Assembly (NCBI GenBank): GCA_031271165.1 | Contig: JAISWF010000144.1 | Span: 1 to 32,627, forward strand | DNA: 32,627 nucleotides | Reading direction: 5' to 3' | Origin: Deltaproteobacteria bacterium | GTDB taxonomy: Bacteria; Desulfobacterota; Desulfarculia; Adiutricales; Adiutricaceae | In this document: piece after piece, positions 17,551 to 26,185 of the stretch | Numbering within the stretch: the first letter of the stretch is position 1 | Layout of the letters: every line of letters begins with the position of its first letter | Position numbers and translations under genes: made by a program | The notes under the pieces: generated by a model | Seen by the model: the letters and a program-made list of their open reading frames with translations, nothing else | Databases searched by the model: none | What the model was told of the DNA's origin: nothing

Positions 17551-18693
17551 ATGTTAAAACGGTTTTTTAAGTATCGGCCTGATACGGTTTTACTGTGCTT
17601 GATCGTTATTTTGATAGGACTGGGAACAGTCATGCTTCTTTCGGCTAGTTTCGTTAAGGCCGAATTTGAATTTCGAAATCCCTACTTTTTCTTTTCGGCT
17701 CAGCTGCGGAACGTGGCGGTGGGTGCTTTGGCCATGTTGATCCTCTCTCAGATCGACTATCGGATTTGGCTGAAATACTCTCGTTATATCTTAATCTTCG
17801 CGGCAATGTTATTGATCTTACTGCTTCTTCCAGGTATGGCCAAGCTTGTCAAGGGTTCCGGCCGTTGGCTGTCCTTTTTGCCTTTCCAGCCGTCGGAGGC
17901 CGCCAAATTGGCGGTGGTTATCGGCTTATCCCAGTATTACGCCCGCATCGGCGATCTTAAATACCGATTTGGTTACGGGTTTGTCGCCCCATTTTTGCTT
18001 ATGACCTTATTTGGAGGGCTGATTGCTCTCGAACGCGACTTAGGCGGTCCCATTGTCATCGTGTTGGTGGTGGTTCTAATGATGGTGGCCAGCGGCATAA
18101 GATTCAAGCATTTTTCTTTTTTGTTGGTTATGGCTTTTCCGCTTTATTATTTGATAACCGCCTTTCCCCACCGTATGAGCCGGTTAAGCTCCTGGCATAA
18201 TCCCTGGCTCGATCCTTTAGATTCTGGTTATAACATTATCCACTCATTTTATGCCTTTGCCAGTGGGGGCCTGTTTGGGTCCGGCTTAGGTCTTGGTCAG
18301 CAGAAAATGTATTTCCTGCCCGAAGGACATACCGATTTCATCTTTTCCATATTGGGCGAGGAACTTGGATTTGCCGGGGTGGTCGGGACCTGTGCTTTGT
18401 TTTTCTGGCTGGCGGCTCGGGGCTTTTCCATTGCCAGCTCTTCCAAAACCGTTGGCGGTCACCACCTGGGGGTTGGTCTAACGTTAACCATCTTGGTTCC
18501 GGCTCTGCTCAACATGTGTGTGGCTCTCTCAATAATACCGGCCAAAGGACTTCCTCTCCCGTTCTTCAGTTACGGCGGCTCATCTATGGTTGTCTCCTGC
18601 GCCGCCTTGGGCATCCTGATGAATATTGCGGCTCAAGGAGCCTGCGAAGAAGAAGCAATGACGACTGTCGCGGCACCTGATAAAGACAGCTAA
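17551..18693 (+). CDS. ftsW: Lipid II polymerase / division protein FtsW
   Basis: SEDS family: EGHTDFIFSILGEELGF and GLPLPFFSYGGSSM motifs, ~10 TM segments, between murD and murG. Confidence 0.94.
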   Translation: MLKRFFKYRPDTVLLCLIVILIGLGTVMLLSASFVKAEFEFRNPYFFFSAQLRNVAVGALAMLILSQIDYRIWLKYSRYILIFAAMLLILLLLPGMAKLVKGSGRWLSFLPFQPSEAAKLAVVIGLSQYYARIGDLKYRFGYGFVAPFLLMTLFGGLIALERDLGGPIVIVLVVVLMMVASGIRFKHFSFLLVMAFPLYYLITAFPHRMSRLSSWHNPWLDPLDSGYNIIHSFYAFASGGLFGSGLGLGQQKMYFLPEGHTDFIFSILGEELGFAGVVGTCALFFWLAARGFSIASSSKTVGGHHLGVGLTLTILVPALLNMCVALSIIPAKGLPLPFFSYGGSSMVVSCAALGILMNIAAQGACEEEAMTTVAAPDKDS

Positions 18694-18714
18694 AGCCTTT
18701 AAGGCGGCTTTAGC
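18689..18714 (+). other. Inverted repeat straddling the ftsW stop codon
   Basis: GCTAAAGCC (18689-18697) / GGCTTTAGC (18706-18714), perfect 9-bp stem with 8-nt loop; no T-run follows. Confidence 0.5.
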
Positions 18715-18758
18715 GGCAGTTAGTACTGGTAATCAGAAATAACGGGGATAACCTGAAA

Positions 18759-19907
18759 ATGAGTGACGACAACTCCATAACAAAAACAGTCCCAAAGTTC
18801 AGCCTCCCCCCCGAGGGATTAAGAGTTTTGATGGCTGCCGGAGCTACAGGTGGGCACATTATGCCGGCGTTGACTGTGGCTAAATTATTGGAGAGCACCT
18901 TTCCTGGGACCAAGATAGTCTTTGTCGGGACCGGCCGCCCGGCCGAGGAGACCATTTTGGGCCCGCTGAATTACCGCCGCCTTAATTTGAATATGACCGG
19001 AATTAAGGGGCAGGGACTTGGGGCTGTCCCCGGGGCTCTTTGGCGGGCTTTCAAGGGTTTATTGGCCTGCATTGACCTGGTGCGGACCTTTAAGCCTCAT
19101 TTGGGGCTGGTGACCGGCGGCTACGTGGCCGGGCCCGCTGGTCTGGCAGTTAAGCTCTCAGGGACACCGCTGATTCTCCATGAGCAAAACTCCCTGCCCG
19201 GCCTGACCAACCGGCTGCTCGGAAATATTGCTGATTTGATTTTGGTAGCTTTCCCGGAAGCTAAGGAAAAGTTTTCCCAAAAGAAAACCAGATTGGTGGG
19301 CAACCCCGTCCGTCCAGAGATAATTTCATTGGGAGACGAAAACCGGGATTTTACGGCTGAGCCTTTGGTTATTTTGATTTTAGGAGGTTCCCAGGGTTCC
19401 AAAAAACTCAACCAGGCGGCCATGGCCCTGGCCGAGTTTCTGCTCAAATGCGGAATAAAGTTTAAACTTATCCATCAAACTGGAACGGCGATGGAAGAGG
19501 AAGTTAAAGCGACTTATCGCCGTTTAGAAATTGAGGCTCAAGTCGGGGCATTTTTTCCTGACATGGAAAATATCTATCGGAGCAGCCATTTGGCGGTGAC
19601 TAGGGCGGGGGCCCTGACGATTTTTGAATTGGCGGCGGCCAGAGTTCCGGCCATCCTGGTGCCGCTGCCGACGGCAGCCGATGACCACCAGACTCTTAAC
19701 GCCTGCGCTTTGGCCAAAACAGGGGCGGCCGAGGTGGTTGAGGAAAAGCACTTGGAGCTTTTAAACGAGACCGTCCAAAGCATAATCCAAGTACCGGGCC
19801 GTCTCCAGGCCATGCACCAGGCCGGGGTTGGGGCCTTAAAGGCCATGGGGGAACAAGATCCTGACCAAATTGTCAGGCTGTTGGTAAGTTTGGTTAGAAG
19901 CAATTGA
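18759..19907 (+). CDS. murG: UDP-N-acetylglucosamine--N-acetylmuramyl-(pentapeptide) pyrophosphoryl-undecaprenol GlcNAc transferase
   Basis: AAGATGGHIMPALTVA, TGGYVAGPAGLA, HEQNSLPG, GGSQGSKKLN and RAGALTIFELAA motifs. Confidence 0.95.
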   Translation: MSDDNSITKTVPKFSLPPEGLRVLMAAGATGGHIMPALTVAKLLESTFPGTKIVFVGTGRPAEETILGPLNYRRLNLNMTGIKGQGLGAVPGALWRAFKGLLACIDLVRTFKPHLGLVTGGYVAGPAGLAVKLSGTPLILHEQNSLPGLTNRLLGNIADLILVAFPEAKEKFSQKKTRLVGNPVRPEIISLGDENRDFTAEPLVILILGGSQGSKKLNQAAMALAEFLLKCGIKFKLIHQTGTAMEEEVKATYRRLEIEAQVGAFFPDMENIYRSSHLAVTRAGALTIFELAAARVPAILVPLPTAADDHQTLNACALAKTGAAEVVEEKHLELLNETVQSIIQVPGRLQAMHQAGVGALKAMGEQDPDQIVRLLVSLVRSN

Positions 19908-19908
19908 G

Positions 19909-19926
19909 ATTATTCTGAAGAATAAT
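19909..19926 (+). other. Small AT-rich hairpin in the murG-murC spacer
   Basis: ATTATTC (19909-19915) TGAA GAATAAT (19920-19926), perfect 7-bp stem with tetraloop. Confidence 0.35.
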
Positions 19927-19958
19927 AAATCAGTATATAATAGGATTAAAACAGATAA

Positions 19959-21335
19959 ATGTATCATAAAACCAGAAATATTCACTTCGTTGGCATCGGC
20001 GGCATGGGCATGAGCGGCATTGCCGAGGTTTTATTGACTTTGGGTCACCACGTAACCGGCTCGGATCTGGCCGACAATGTGCAGACTAAAAGGCTGGCCT
20101 CATTGGGAGCCAAGGTTTTCCATGGCCATCTGCCCCAGCAGGTCCATGGAGCCGACGTCTTGGTGATTAGCAGTGCGGTCAATGAGCAAAACATTGAGGT
20201 ATGCGAAGCTAAAAGGCTCTCGATTCCGGTCATTCCCCGAGCTGAAATGCTGGCCGAACTTATGCGCCTTAAGACTTCGGTGGCCGTAGCTGGAGCTCAC
20301 GGTAAGACGACAACCTGCTCAGCTATCGGGATGCTGTTGACTCAAGCTGGTTTAGATCCAACTTTGGTTATCGGCGGCAAACTCAAAAATCTTGGAGTCA
20401 ATGCCCGCCTGGGACAAGGCGAATTAATGGTGGCAGAAGCTGACGAATCTGACGGCAGTTTTTTGCTTTTGAGTCCCACAGTAACGGTGGTGACTAATAT
20501 TGACCGCGAGCATATGAATTATTACCGCGATCTCGACCACCTGATTGAGACTTTTTTGACTTTTATCAATCGGGTGCCCTTTTACGGGGTTTCGATATTA
20601 TGTACCGATGATCCCCATATTAGAGCGCTTTTGGGCCGAGTCAAAAAGCGCGTCATTACCTACGGGTTTAGCGATGCTCAGATAACGCCGGCCAACGTAA
20701 CCCCGGTGGGCTTGGGTCAAACTTACGACTTAATCAGAAACGGCCAAAAGCTGACCGAAATTGCCATCAATCAACCAGGCTCTCACAACGTTTTGAATTC
20801 TCTAGCTGCCGCCGCTGTGGGCCTGGAATTGGGGCTGACTCCAGCCGAGGTGGCCGAGGGGCTCAGGCTGTTTAAAGGGGCCGGACGGCGCTTTGAAATT
20901 AAGGGAACCGCCGGCGGGGTGACCTTAATTGATGACTACGGCCACCATCCTACGGAAATTAAAGCAACACTGTCGACTTTGGCCAAGTGTTTTCCCGGTT
21001 GCCGGCGGGTGATCCTGTTTCAGCCAAACCGCTTTACTCGGACGAAAAATTTGTTCGATGAATTTGCCGTGACCTTTGACTTGGCCGATGTGCTTTATCT
21101 GACCGACATTTATCCGGCCGGGGAACAGCCTCTCGAAGGCGTGAATTCGGAACGGTTAACTCAGGCTATCATAAATCGTGGTCACCCCAAAGCCAAGTAC
21201 CTCGGAACGCTGAAACAAATGCCCGAGTTGGCCATGGAAGAGATTCGGGAAGGTGATGTGGTCATGACCTTAGGTTCTGGAAATATCGGGCAAATTTGCG
21301 AAGAACTTCTTCGCCGGCTGGCTGAAAGGAAATAG
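19959..21335 (+). CDS. murC: UDP-N-acetylmuramate--L-alanine ligase
   Basis: HFVGIGGMGMSGIAE, VAGAHGKTTTCSAIG, EADESDGSFL, NIDREHMNYY and DDYGHHPTEI motifs. Confidence 0.96.
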   Translation: MYHKTRNIHFVGIGGMGMSGIAEVLLTLGHHVTGSDLADNVQTKRLASLGAKVFHGHLPQQVHGADVLVISSAVNEQNIEVCEAKRLSIPVIPRAEMLAELMRLKTSVAVAGAHGKTTTCSAIGMLLTQAGLDPTLVIGGKLKNLGVNARLGQGELMVAEADESDGSFLLLSPTVTVVTNIDREHMNYYRDLDHLIETFLTFINRVPFYGVSILCTDDPHIRALLGRVKKRVITYGFSDAQITPANVTPVGLGQTYDLIRNGQKLTEIAINQPGSHNVLNSLAAAAVGLELGLTPAEVAEGLRLFKGAGRRFEIKGTAGGVTLIDDYGHHPTEIKATLSTLAKCFPGCRRVILFQPNRFTRTKNLFDEFAVTFDLADVLYLTDIYPAGEQPLEGVNSERLTQAIINRGHPKAKYLGTLKQMPELAMEEIREGDVVMTLGSGNIGQICEELLRRLAERK

Positions 21336-21367
21336 ACCTAACACCGGCCGGCTAAAGAGGGGCCATA

Positions 21368-22429
21368 ATGGGCAGTGAAAGGCTAAATTTAATTAATATT
21401 GAAAACAATATGCAATCTTCTTCATATTTAAATAATGAAGGTTTAATGGACAACTCATCGGCCGCAGTCAAGCTGTACGGATATCTTTTAGCCAAAGGTC
21501 TGGGCAACCCCCGGAAAGTTGTTTTGTCCAAGTTATCGACCATCAGGATCGGCGGGGAGGCTATCTTAGCCCAGGCCGGGTCCATTAAAGAGTTGGAAAA
21601 GATTATCCAAGCCGCTCAATCACATGCCTGCCGGGCCGTAATTGTTGGCGGAGGCTCTAACACCCTCTATCCTGACACGTGTCTTAAGGCCTTGGCCATT
21701 TCTTTAACCGGAGAACTGGCCCAAATTGAAATTAAAACCGAGGCCGGCCTGGACGAAAACCAGGTCTTGGTCAAAGTCGGGGCCGGGTTGGGATTGGGCC
21801 GGCTTTTACAAGAGGCGGCCAATGAAGGTTTGAGTGGTTTGGAATTTTTGGCCGGCATCCCCGGGACGGTTGGCGGGGCGGTTTGCGGTAACGCTGGAGC
21901 AGCCGGGGGCTCAATTTCAGATAAAATTGAAAGCATCTTTTTACATGAATATTGCGAGGGTGAAAAAGAAATTTTTAAAGGAGATTTTCAGCCCGGTTAC
22001 CGGACCATGGGGCTGGATCTCAAAGATGGGGAAATAGTCATCACCGCAGTGACATTTAAGTTGGAAAAAAAGGATCCTCAGGCGGTCAGGTCGGCCATGG
22101 CCGAAAGAATCAGGGAGCGGTCGCTCTGCCAGCCAAAGGAACCGAGTTTGGGCTGTTTTTTTTTAAATCCCAAAGGAATTTCAGCTGGAATGCTGATTGA
22201 TCAATGTCATTTGAAAGATCTAGCATATGAACGGGCATTAATAAGTAATCTTCACGCAAATTTTATAATTAATAATAGTAATGCCAAGGCTTTTGATGTC
22301 TGTGAGCTGGCTAATATTGTCAGAAGTTTAGTTTATAAGCACCATAAGATAATTCTTGAGCCAGAAGTCAAAATCTGGGACGATTATGGCAGAGATATAG
22401 GGTTAAAAACTTTTCAAATAGTAACTTAA
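21368..22429 (+). CDS. murB: UDP-N-acetylenolpyruvoylglucosamine reductase (MurB)
   Basis: STIRIGGEA, VGGGSNTLYPD, GLEFLAGIPGTVGGAVCGNAGA, YRTMG and SLGCFFLNPKGISAGMLID motifs; start codon ambiguous. Confidence 0.92.
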   Translation: MGSERLNLINIENNMQSSSYLNNEGLMDNSSAAVKLYGYLLAKGLGNPRKVVLSKLSTIRIGGEAILAQAGSIKELEKIIQAAQSHACRAVIVGGGSNTLYPDTCLKALAISLTGELAQIEIKTEAGLDENQVLVKVGAGLGLGRLLQEAANEGLSGLEFLAGIPGTVGGAVCGNAGAAGGSISDKIESIFLHEYCEGEKEIFKGDFQPGYRTMGLDLKDGEIVITAVTFKLEKKDPQAVRSAMAERIRERSLCQPKEPSLGCFFLNPKGISAGMLIDQCHLKDLAYERALISNLHANFIINNSNAKAFDVCELANIVRSLVYKHHKIILEPEVKIWDDYGRDIGLKTFQIVT

Positions 22430-22484
22430 TTTATTGATTTTGTTACATCCAATCGAGTTTGTCTGTCAAAATACTAACAGGAGC

Positions 22485-23471
22485 ATGAGCTGCAAAGTGC
22501 CGGTCGTCAAACACGTCAGCCCATTTAAGAATAAGGCCAGTAAGGTGCCGCCGCCGCCGGACTTGAAGGTAGTTAACCTCAACCATCCGCCGGTGACAGC
22601 CGACAGCCGGATGCCGGCTAAAACCCGCCGTACTCAGGAAGAAAAGGTTAAGCACCGGGTTAAAGAAAAAAAAAGGTTCAATATTTCACCGGCCCGGATT
22701 CTAAGGTCAATCCTGGTCATCATTGCCTCGGTCGTCACTATGATCCTTATTTCGGGATTTTTGGTGGCTGGATATTTTTACATGTCCAACTCTGATTACC
22801 TCATGGTTTATCCTGAGAATATCACCGTCAAAGGACTTCAGCGGCTGAGTCATGGAGAGGTCCTGACCGCCGCCGGCTTGGATCATAGTTTCAACTTTTT
22901 GACCCTTGATGTCACTGCGGCCTTACGGAGCCTTAAAAGTCTGCCCTGGGTTGAGAGCGCCGAAATCAGCCGCTCATTTCCTGATGGGGTGAGTCTGGAA
23001 ATAGTCGAATACCAGGCCAAAGCTCTGGTTTCACTGGACCAATTGCATTACATCAACGAAAATGGCCGCCCCTTTAAAATGCTTGACCCTGGGGAAAATC
23101 CCAATTTGCCGATTATCAGTGGTTTTGCCGTTGATGAGCTTTTAAACAACGGCCCATTGGTCCGCGACCGCCTCAAAGAAGTTTTTTGGCTGATGGAACT
23201 TTTGGCGGCCAGACACGACGAGTTTAGGCTGGAAAAAATCGCCGAATTCAACCACGATCCTGACCGAGGGATTACTATTTATATTAAAGGCGGTCAATTG
23301 GAAATAAAAATGGGTTCCGGGGCTTTTGTTGAAAAACTCATTCGCCTTGGACAAGTAGTTGCCCACCTCAAACTTACCGACCGCTTTGAGAGCGTTAGAT
23401 ATTTGGATTTTGACAGCCCGCTTAAGGTCATTGGACGCCTGGACCGAAAAAGCGAGACCTCGGTCCCGTGA
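22485..23471 (+). CDS. ftsQ: Cell division protein FtsQ/DivIB (POTRA domain)
   Basis: Basic N-terminus, one TM segment, POTRA-like ITVKGLQRLSHGEVLTAAGL, and LPWVESAEISRSFPDGVSLEIVEYQAKAL. ATG at 22485 preferred over the TTG at 22434. Confidence 0.9.
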   Translation: MSCKVPVVKHVSPFKNKASKVPPPPDLKVVNLNHPPVTADSRMPAKTRRTQEEKVKHRVKEKKRFNISPARILRSILVIIASVVTMILISGFLVAGYFYMSNSDYLMVYPENITVKGLQRLSHGEVLTAAGLDHSFNFLTLDVTAALRSLKSLPWVESAEISRSFPDGVSLEIVEYQAKALVSLDQLHYINENGRPFKMLDPGENPNLPIISGFAVDELLNNGPLVRDRLKEVFWLMELLAARHDEFRLEKIAEFNHDPDRGITIYIKGGQLEIKMGSGAFVEKLIRLGQVVAHLKLTDRFESVRYLDFDSPLKVIGRLDRKSETSVP

Positions 23472-23566
23472 GACTGACCCATTGATGGCCCTGAAAAAAG
23501 GCTGAACCCGGATTTTTAGACCGACTAAAAGTCACTGGATTATTTTGGAAAAAGGAGCGCCTAGAG

Positions 23567-24784
23567 ATGCCTGAAAGCGACAACTACCTGGTCGGACTCG
23601 ATATCGGGACTACGAAGATATGCTGCGTCGTTGCCCATATGGAAGAAGATTATAGTATTGACATCAGAGGAATCGGCTATGCCCAGGCCAACGGTATGGT
23701 TAACGGCAGGGTCATCAATATCGACAAAACAGTAGCGGCCATTAAGACGGCGGTCAGGGAGGCTGAGGGCATGAGCGGAGCCCACATTGAGGCCGCTTAT
23801 GTGGGAATTGCCGGCGATCACATCAAAAGCATCAATTCCGACGGGGTCGTCTCGCCCAAGGACAAGAGCATCACCCAGCTGGACGTTGACCGGGCCATGA
23901 AGACCGCCACCAGCATCTTTATCCCGGCCGACTGTGAGATACTCCACACCATCCCCCAGGAATTCCGGGTTGACGGGCAGGCCGGCATTCAAAATCCCAT
24001 CAATTTAAGCGGCTATCGCCTGGAGGTCGATGTCCATATCGTGACCGCCGCCGTGACAGCCGTTAAAGACGTGGTCAACTGCGTACTGCGGGCCGGGGTG
24101 GATGTCAACAACACTATCTTGGAATCCATCGCTTCATCCGAGGCTGTCCTGACCCCGGAAGAAAAGGAAATGGGGGTAGTGCTTCTGGACATCGGAGGCG
24201 GAACTACCGACGGGGCCGTTTTTGTTCGGGAGAGCGTTAGGCACACCTTTGAAATCCCCACTGGTGGGGTCGCTCTGTCCCATGATTTGGCCATGGGCAT
24301 GAATCTTAGTTTTGAAACCGCTGATATCCTAAAAATTGAGCACGGCTGCTGCCTCAGTCGGGTTTTGGGTGAGGAGGTTTTAATCGAAGTGCCCACCGTC
24401 AGCGGACTAGAGATCCAGACGGTCAGAAACGAAACCGTCTGCCAGATTCTGGAGGAAAGGGTCAATGAAATTCTAAGCGCCGCCGAGCGGCTCCTTATTC
24501 AATCGGGTTATTCCGAGCAGATCGGCAGCGTGGTCATTACTGGCGGAACCTCTCTTTTAAGAGGTCTGCCAGAATTGGCGGTCGAGATTTTTAACCGCCC
24601 GGTCAGAATCGGGATTCCCAATTACTACGGCGGATTAGCCAATATCGTCAACAATCCCAAGTTTTCCACGGCCATTGGCTTGGTTCTTTATGGCGGTAGA
24701 AACGATGGGCTGCCAAGTGGTGACGGTGGCTCTGCAGGCCTAGGTTTCTTTGGCAGGTTACTCAGTCGGCTGAAAAAAAAGTGA
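23567..24784 (+). CDS. ftsA: Cell division protein FtsA
   Basis: Actin-like motifs (GLDIGTTKICCVV, LDIGGGTTDGAVF, VVITGGTSLLRG) and a C-terminal amphipathic helix (LGFFGRLLSRLKKK); GGAG upstream. Confidence 0.96.
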   Translation: MPESDNYLVGLDIGTTKICCVVAHMEEDYSIDIRGIGYAQANGMVNGRVINIDKTVAAIKTAVREAEGMSGAHIEAAYVGIAGDHIKSINSDGVVSPKDKSITQLDVDRAMKTATSIFIPADCEILHTIPQEFRVDGQAGIQNPINLSGYRLEVDVHIVTAAVTAVKDVVNCVLRAGVDVNNTILESIASSEAVLTPEEKEMGVVLLDIGGGTTDGAVFVRESVRHTFEIPTGGVALSHDLAMGMNLSFETADILKIEHGCCLSRVLGEEVLIEVPTVSGLEIQTVRNETVCQILEERVNEILSAAERLLIQSGYSEQIGSVVITGGTSLLRGLPELAVEIFNRPVRIGIPNYYGGLANIVNNPKFSTAIGLVLYGGRNDGLPSGDGGSAGLGFFGRLLSRLKKK

Positions 24785-24808
24785 AATTAAGCCTTTGAAC
24801 TTTTAGTT

Positions 24809-24839
24809 TTGTCATAAAAGCTGTCAATTTCGATATATT
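24809..24839 (+). promoter_or_regulatory. Weak candidate promoter upstream of ftsZ
   Basis: TTGTCA (24809-24814), suboptimal 19-nt spacer, TATATT (24834-24839) in the ftsA-ftsZ spacer. Confidence 0.2.
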
Positions 24840-24862
24840 TGCAAAAAAGCGAGGTATCAGGC

Positions 24863-26167
24863 ATGAGCGATTTTATTGAGTCGGTGGATGAGGCTTCCAG
24901 GGCCGGTTTGGATCAGATCCGAGTGATCGGGCTCGGCGGTTGCGGATGCAATACCATCACCCATTTGGCCAATTATGGTCTCAAAGGTCCGAAGCTGATC
25001 GCTGCCAACAGCGATCTCCAGGCTCTGGAAAGGTGCGAGGCGGCCAACAAAGTCATCTTGGGGCCAAAGTGCACCCATGGAACCGGCTGCGGCGGCAATC
25101 CAGAGAAAGGCCGCGAAGCGGCCATGGAATCCAAGGACGTTCTCTTAGAGCAGCTGTTGGGTGCCAAAATCGTTTTCATCACCGCTGGCATGGGTGGAGG
25201 AACCGGCACCGGCGCAGCTCCAGTCCTGGCCGAAGCAATTTCCAAGCTTCCCGACCGCCCGCTTTTGGTGGCGGTGATTTTACTACCTTTCGGGTATGAG
25301 GAAAGCAGAATGACTGTAGGCAAGATGCTCATAAGGGATCTTTCGCATTACTGCAATTCGATCATCCCGGTTTATAATGACAAGCTCATCAAGCATTATC
25401 CCAAGGCCAAGTTTACCGAATGCGTTAAAATGGCCGATGATATCTTACTGAGGGCGGTGGCCTGCGTAACTGATCTGATTCAGAATCCTGGGCTGATCAA
25501 TCTTGATTTGAGCGATATTTGCTCAGCCCTGGAATTCAAAGGTAAAGCCATCATGGGCTGCGGCGAAGCTTCTGGAGAGGACCGGGCCGAAATCGCATTG
25601 CGCCAGGCCATTGACAGTCCTCTCATGGCGGACATCTCCATTGAGGGTGCTAAGGCCCTTTTGGTCAATATCACGGCCGATGATGACATTTTAATGGGTG
25701 AGTTTGCCTACATCAATGAATCCCTCAAAAAAATCGTTGGCCGCTGCGGCGCGGTTTTCTCGGGCATTGCCATTGACAACCGGCTCAAAGAAACCGGGAC
25801 TTTAAAACTCACCGTGATTGCCACCGGTCTGGGTCTTGAAGAAGAGATGCCCATTGAGCTACCGCTTGAGCAAGAAGCGGTCATCACCCTGGCCCCCGAA
25901 CCCATTATCCAGCAAACTCCAGAGCAGTTTTCACAACCCCAACCCATGACAGGTCAAGTGGCGGCCGGTGCCCAGGGCTCCTCGAGCATCATGCACTCCA
26001 ACCCCGTCAATAATGACCCTCCCCAAAAAAGGGTCATCCGGCTCGGCGGCGTCAGTAATCGCAATCCAAGTGGCTACGGCAAACCCTCCGACGGGGATTC
26101 CCAGTCGGCTAAGTTCGGCGGCAAGAACATTGACGAGCCCAGCTTCATGCGCAATCGCCAGGACTGA
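24863..26167 (+). CDS. ftsZ: Cell division GTPase FtsZ (cysteine-rich, divergent loops)
   Basis: Tubulin signature GGGTGTGAAPV; NPGLINLDLSDI T7-like loop; C-terminal DEPSFMRNRQD resembles the FtsZ C-terminal peptide. ATG at 24863 with GAGGT at 24851 is preferred over 24839. Confidence 0.95.
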   Translation: MSDFIESVDEASRAGLDQIRVIGLGGCGCNTITHLANYGLKGPKLIAANSDLQALERCEAANKVILGPKCTHGTGCGGNPEKGREAAMESKDVLLEQLLGAKIVFITAGMGGGTGTGAAPVLAEAISKLPDRPLLVAVILLPFGYEESRMTVGKMLIRDLSHYCNSIIPVYNDKLIKHYPKAKFTECVKMADDILLRAVACVTDLIQNPGLINLDLSDICSALEFKGKAIMGCGEASGEDRAEIALRQAIDSPLMADISIEGAKALLVNITADDDILMGEFAYINESLKKIVGRCGAVFSGIAIDNRLKETGTLKLTVIATGLGLEEEMPIELPLEQEAVITLAPEPIIQQTPEQFSQPQPMTGQVAAGAQGSSSIMHSNPVNNDPPQKRVIRLGGVSNRNPSGYGKPSDGDSQSAKFGGKNIDEPSFMRNRQD

Positions 26168-26185
26168 CCGAGTCCGGTCTGTCCG

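Noticed and set aside
23561-24465. Two minus-strand ORFs (143 and 150 aa) antisense to ftsA
   Set aside because: Antisense to conserved ftsA; no motif or independent regulatory context.
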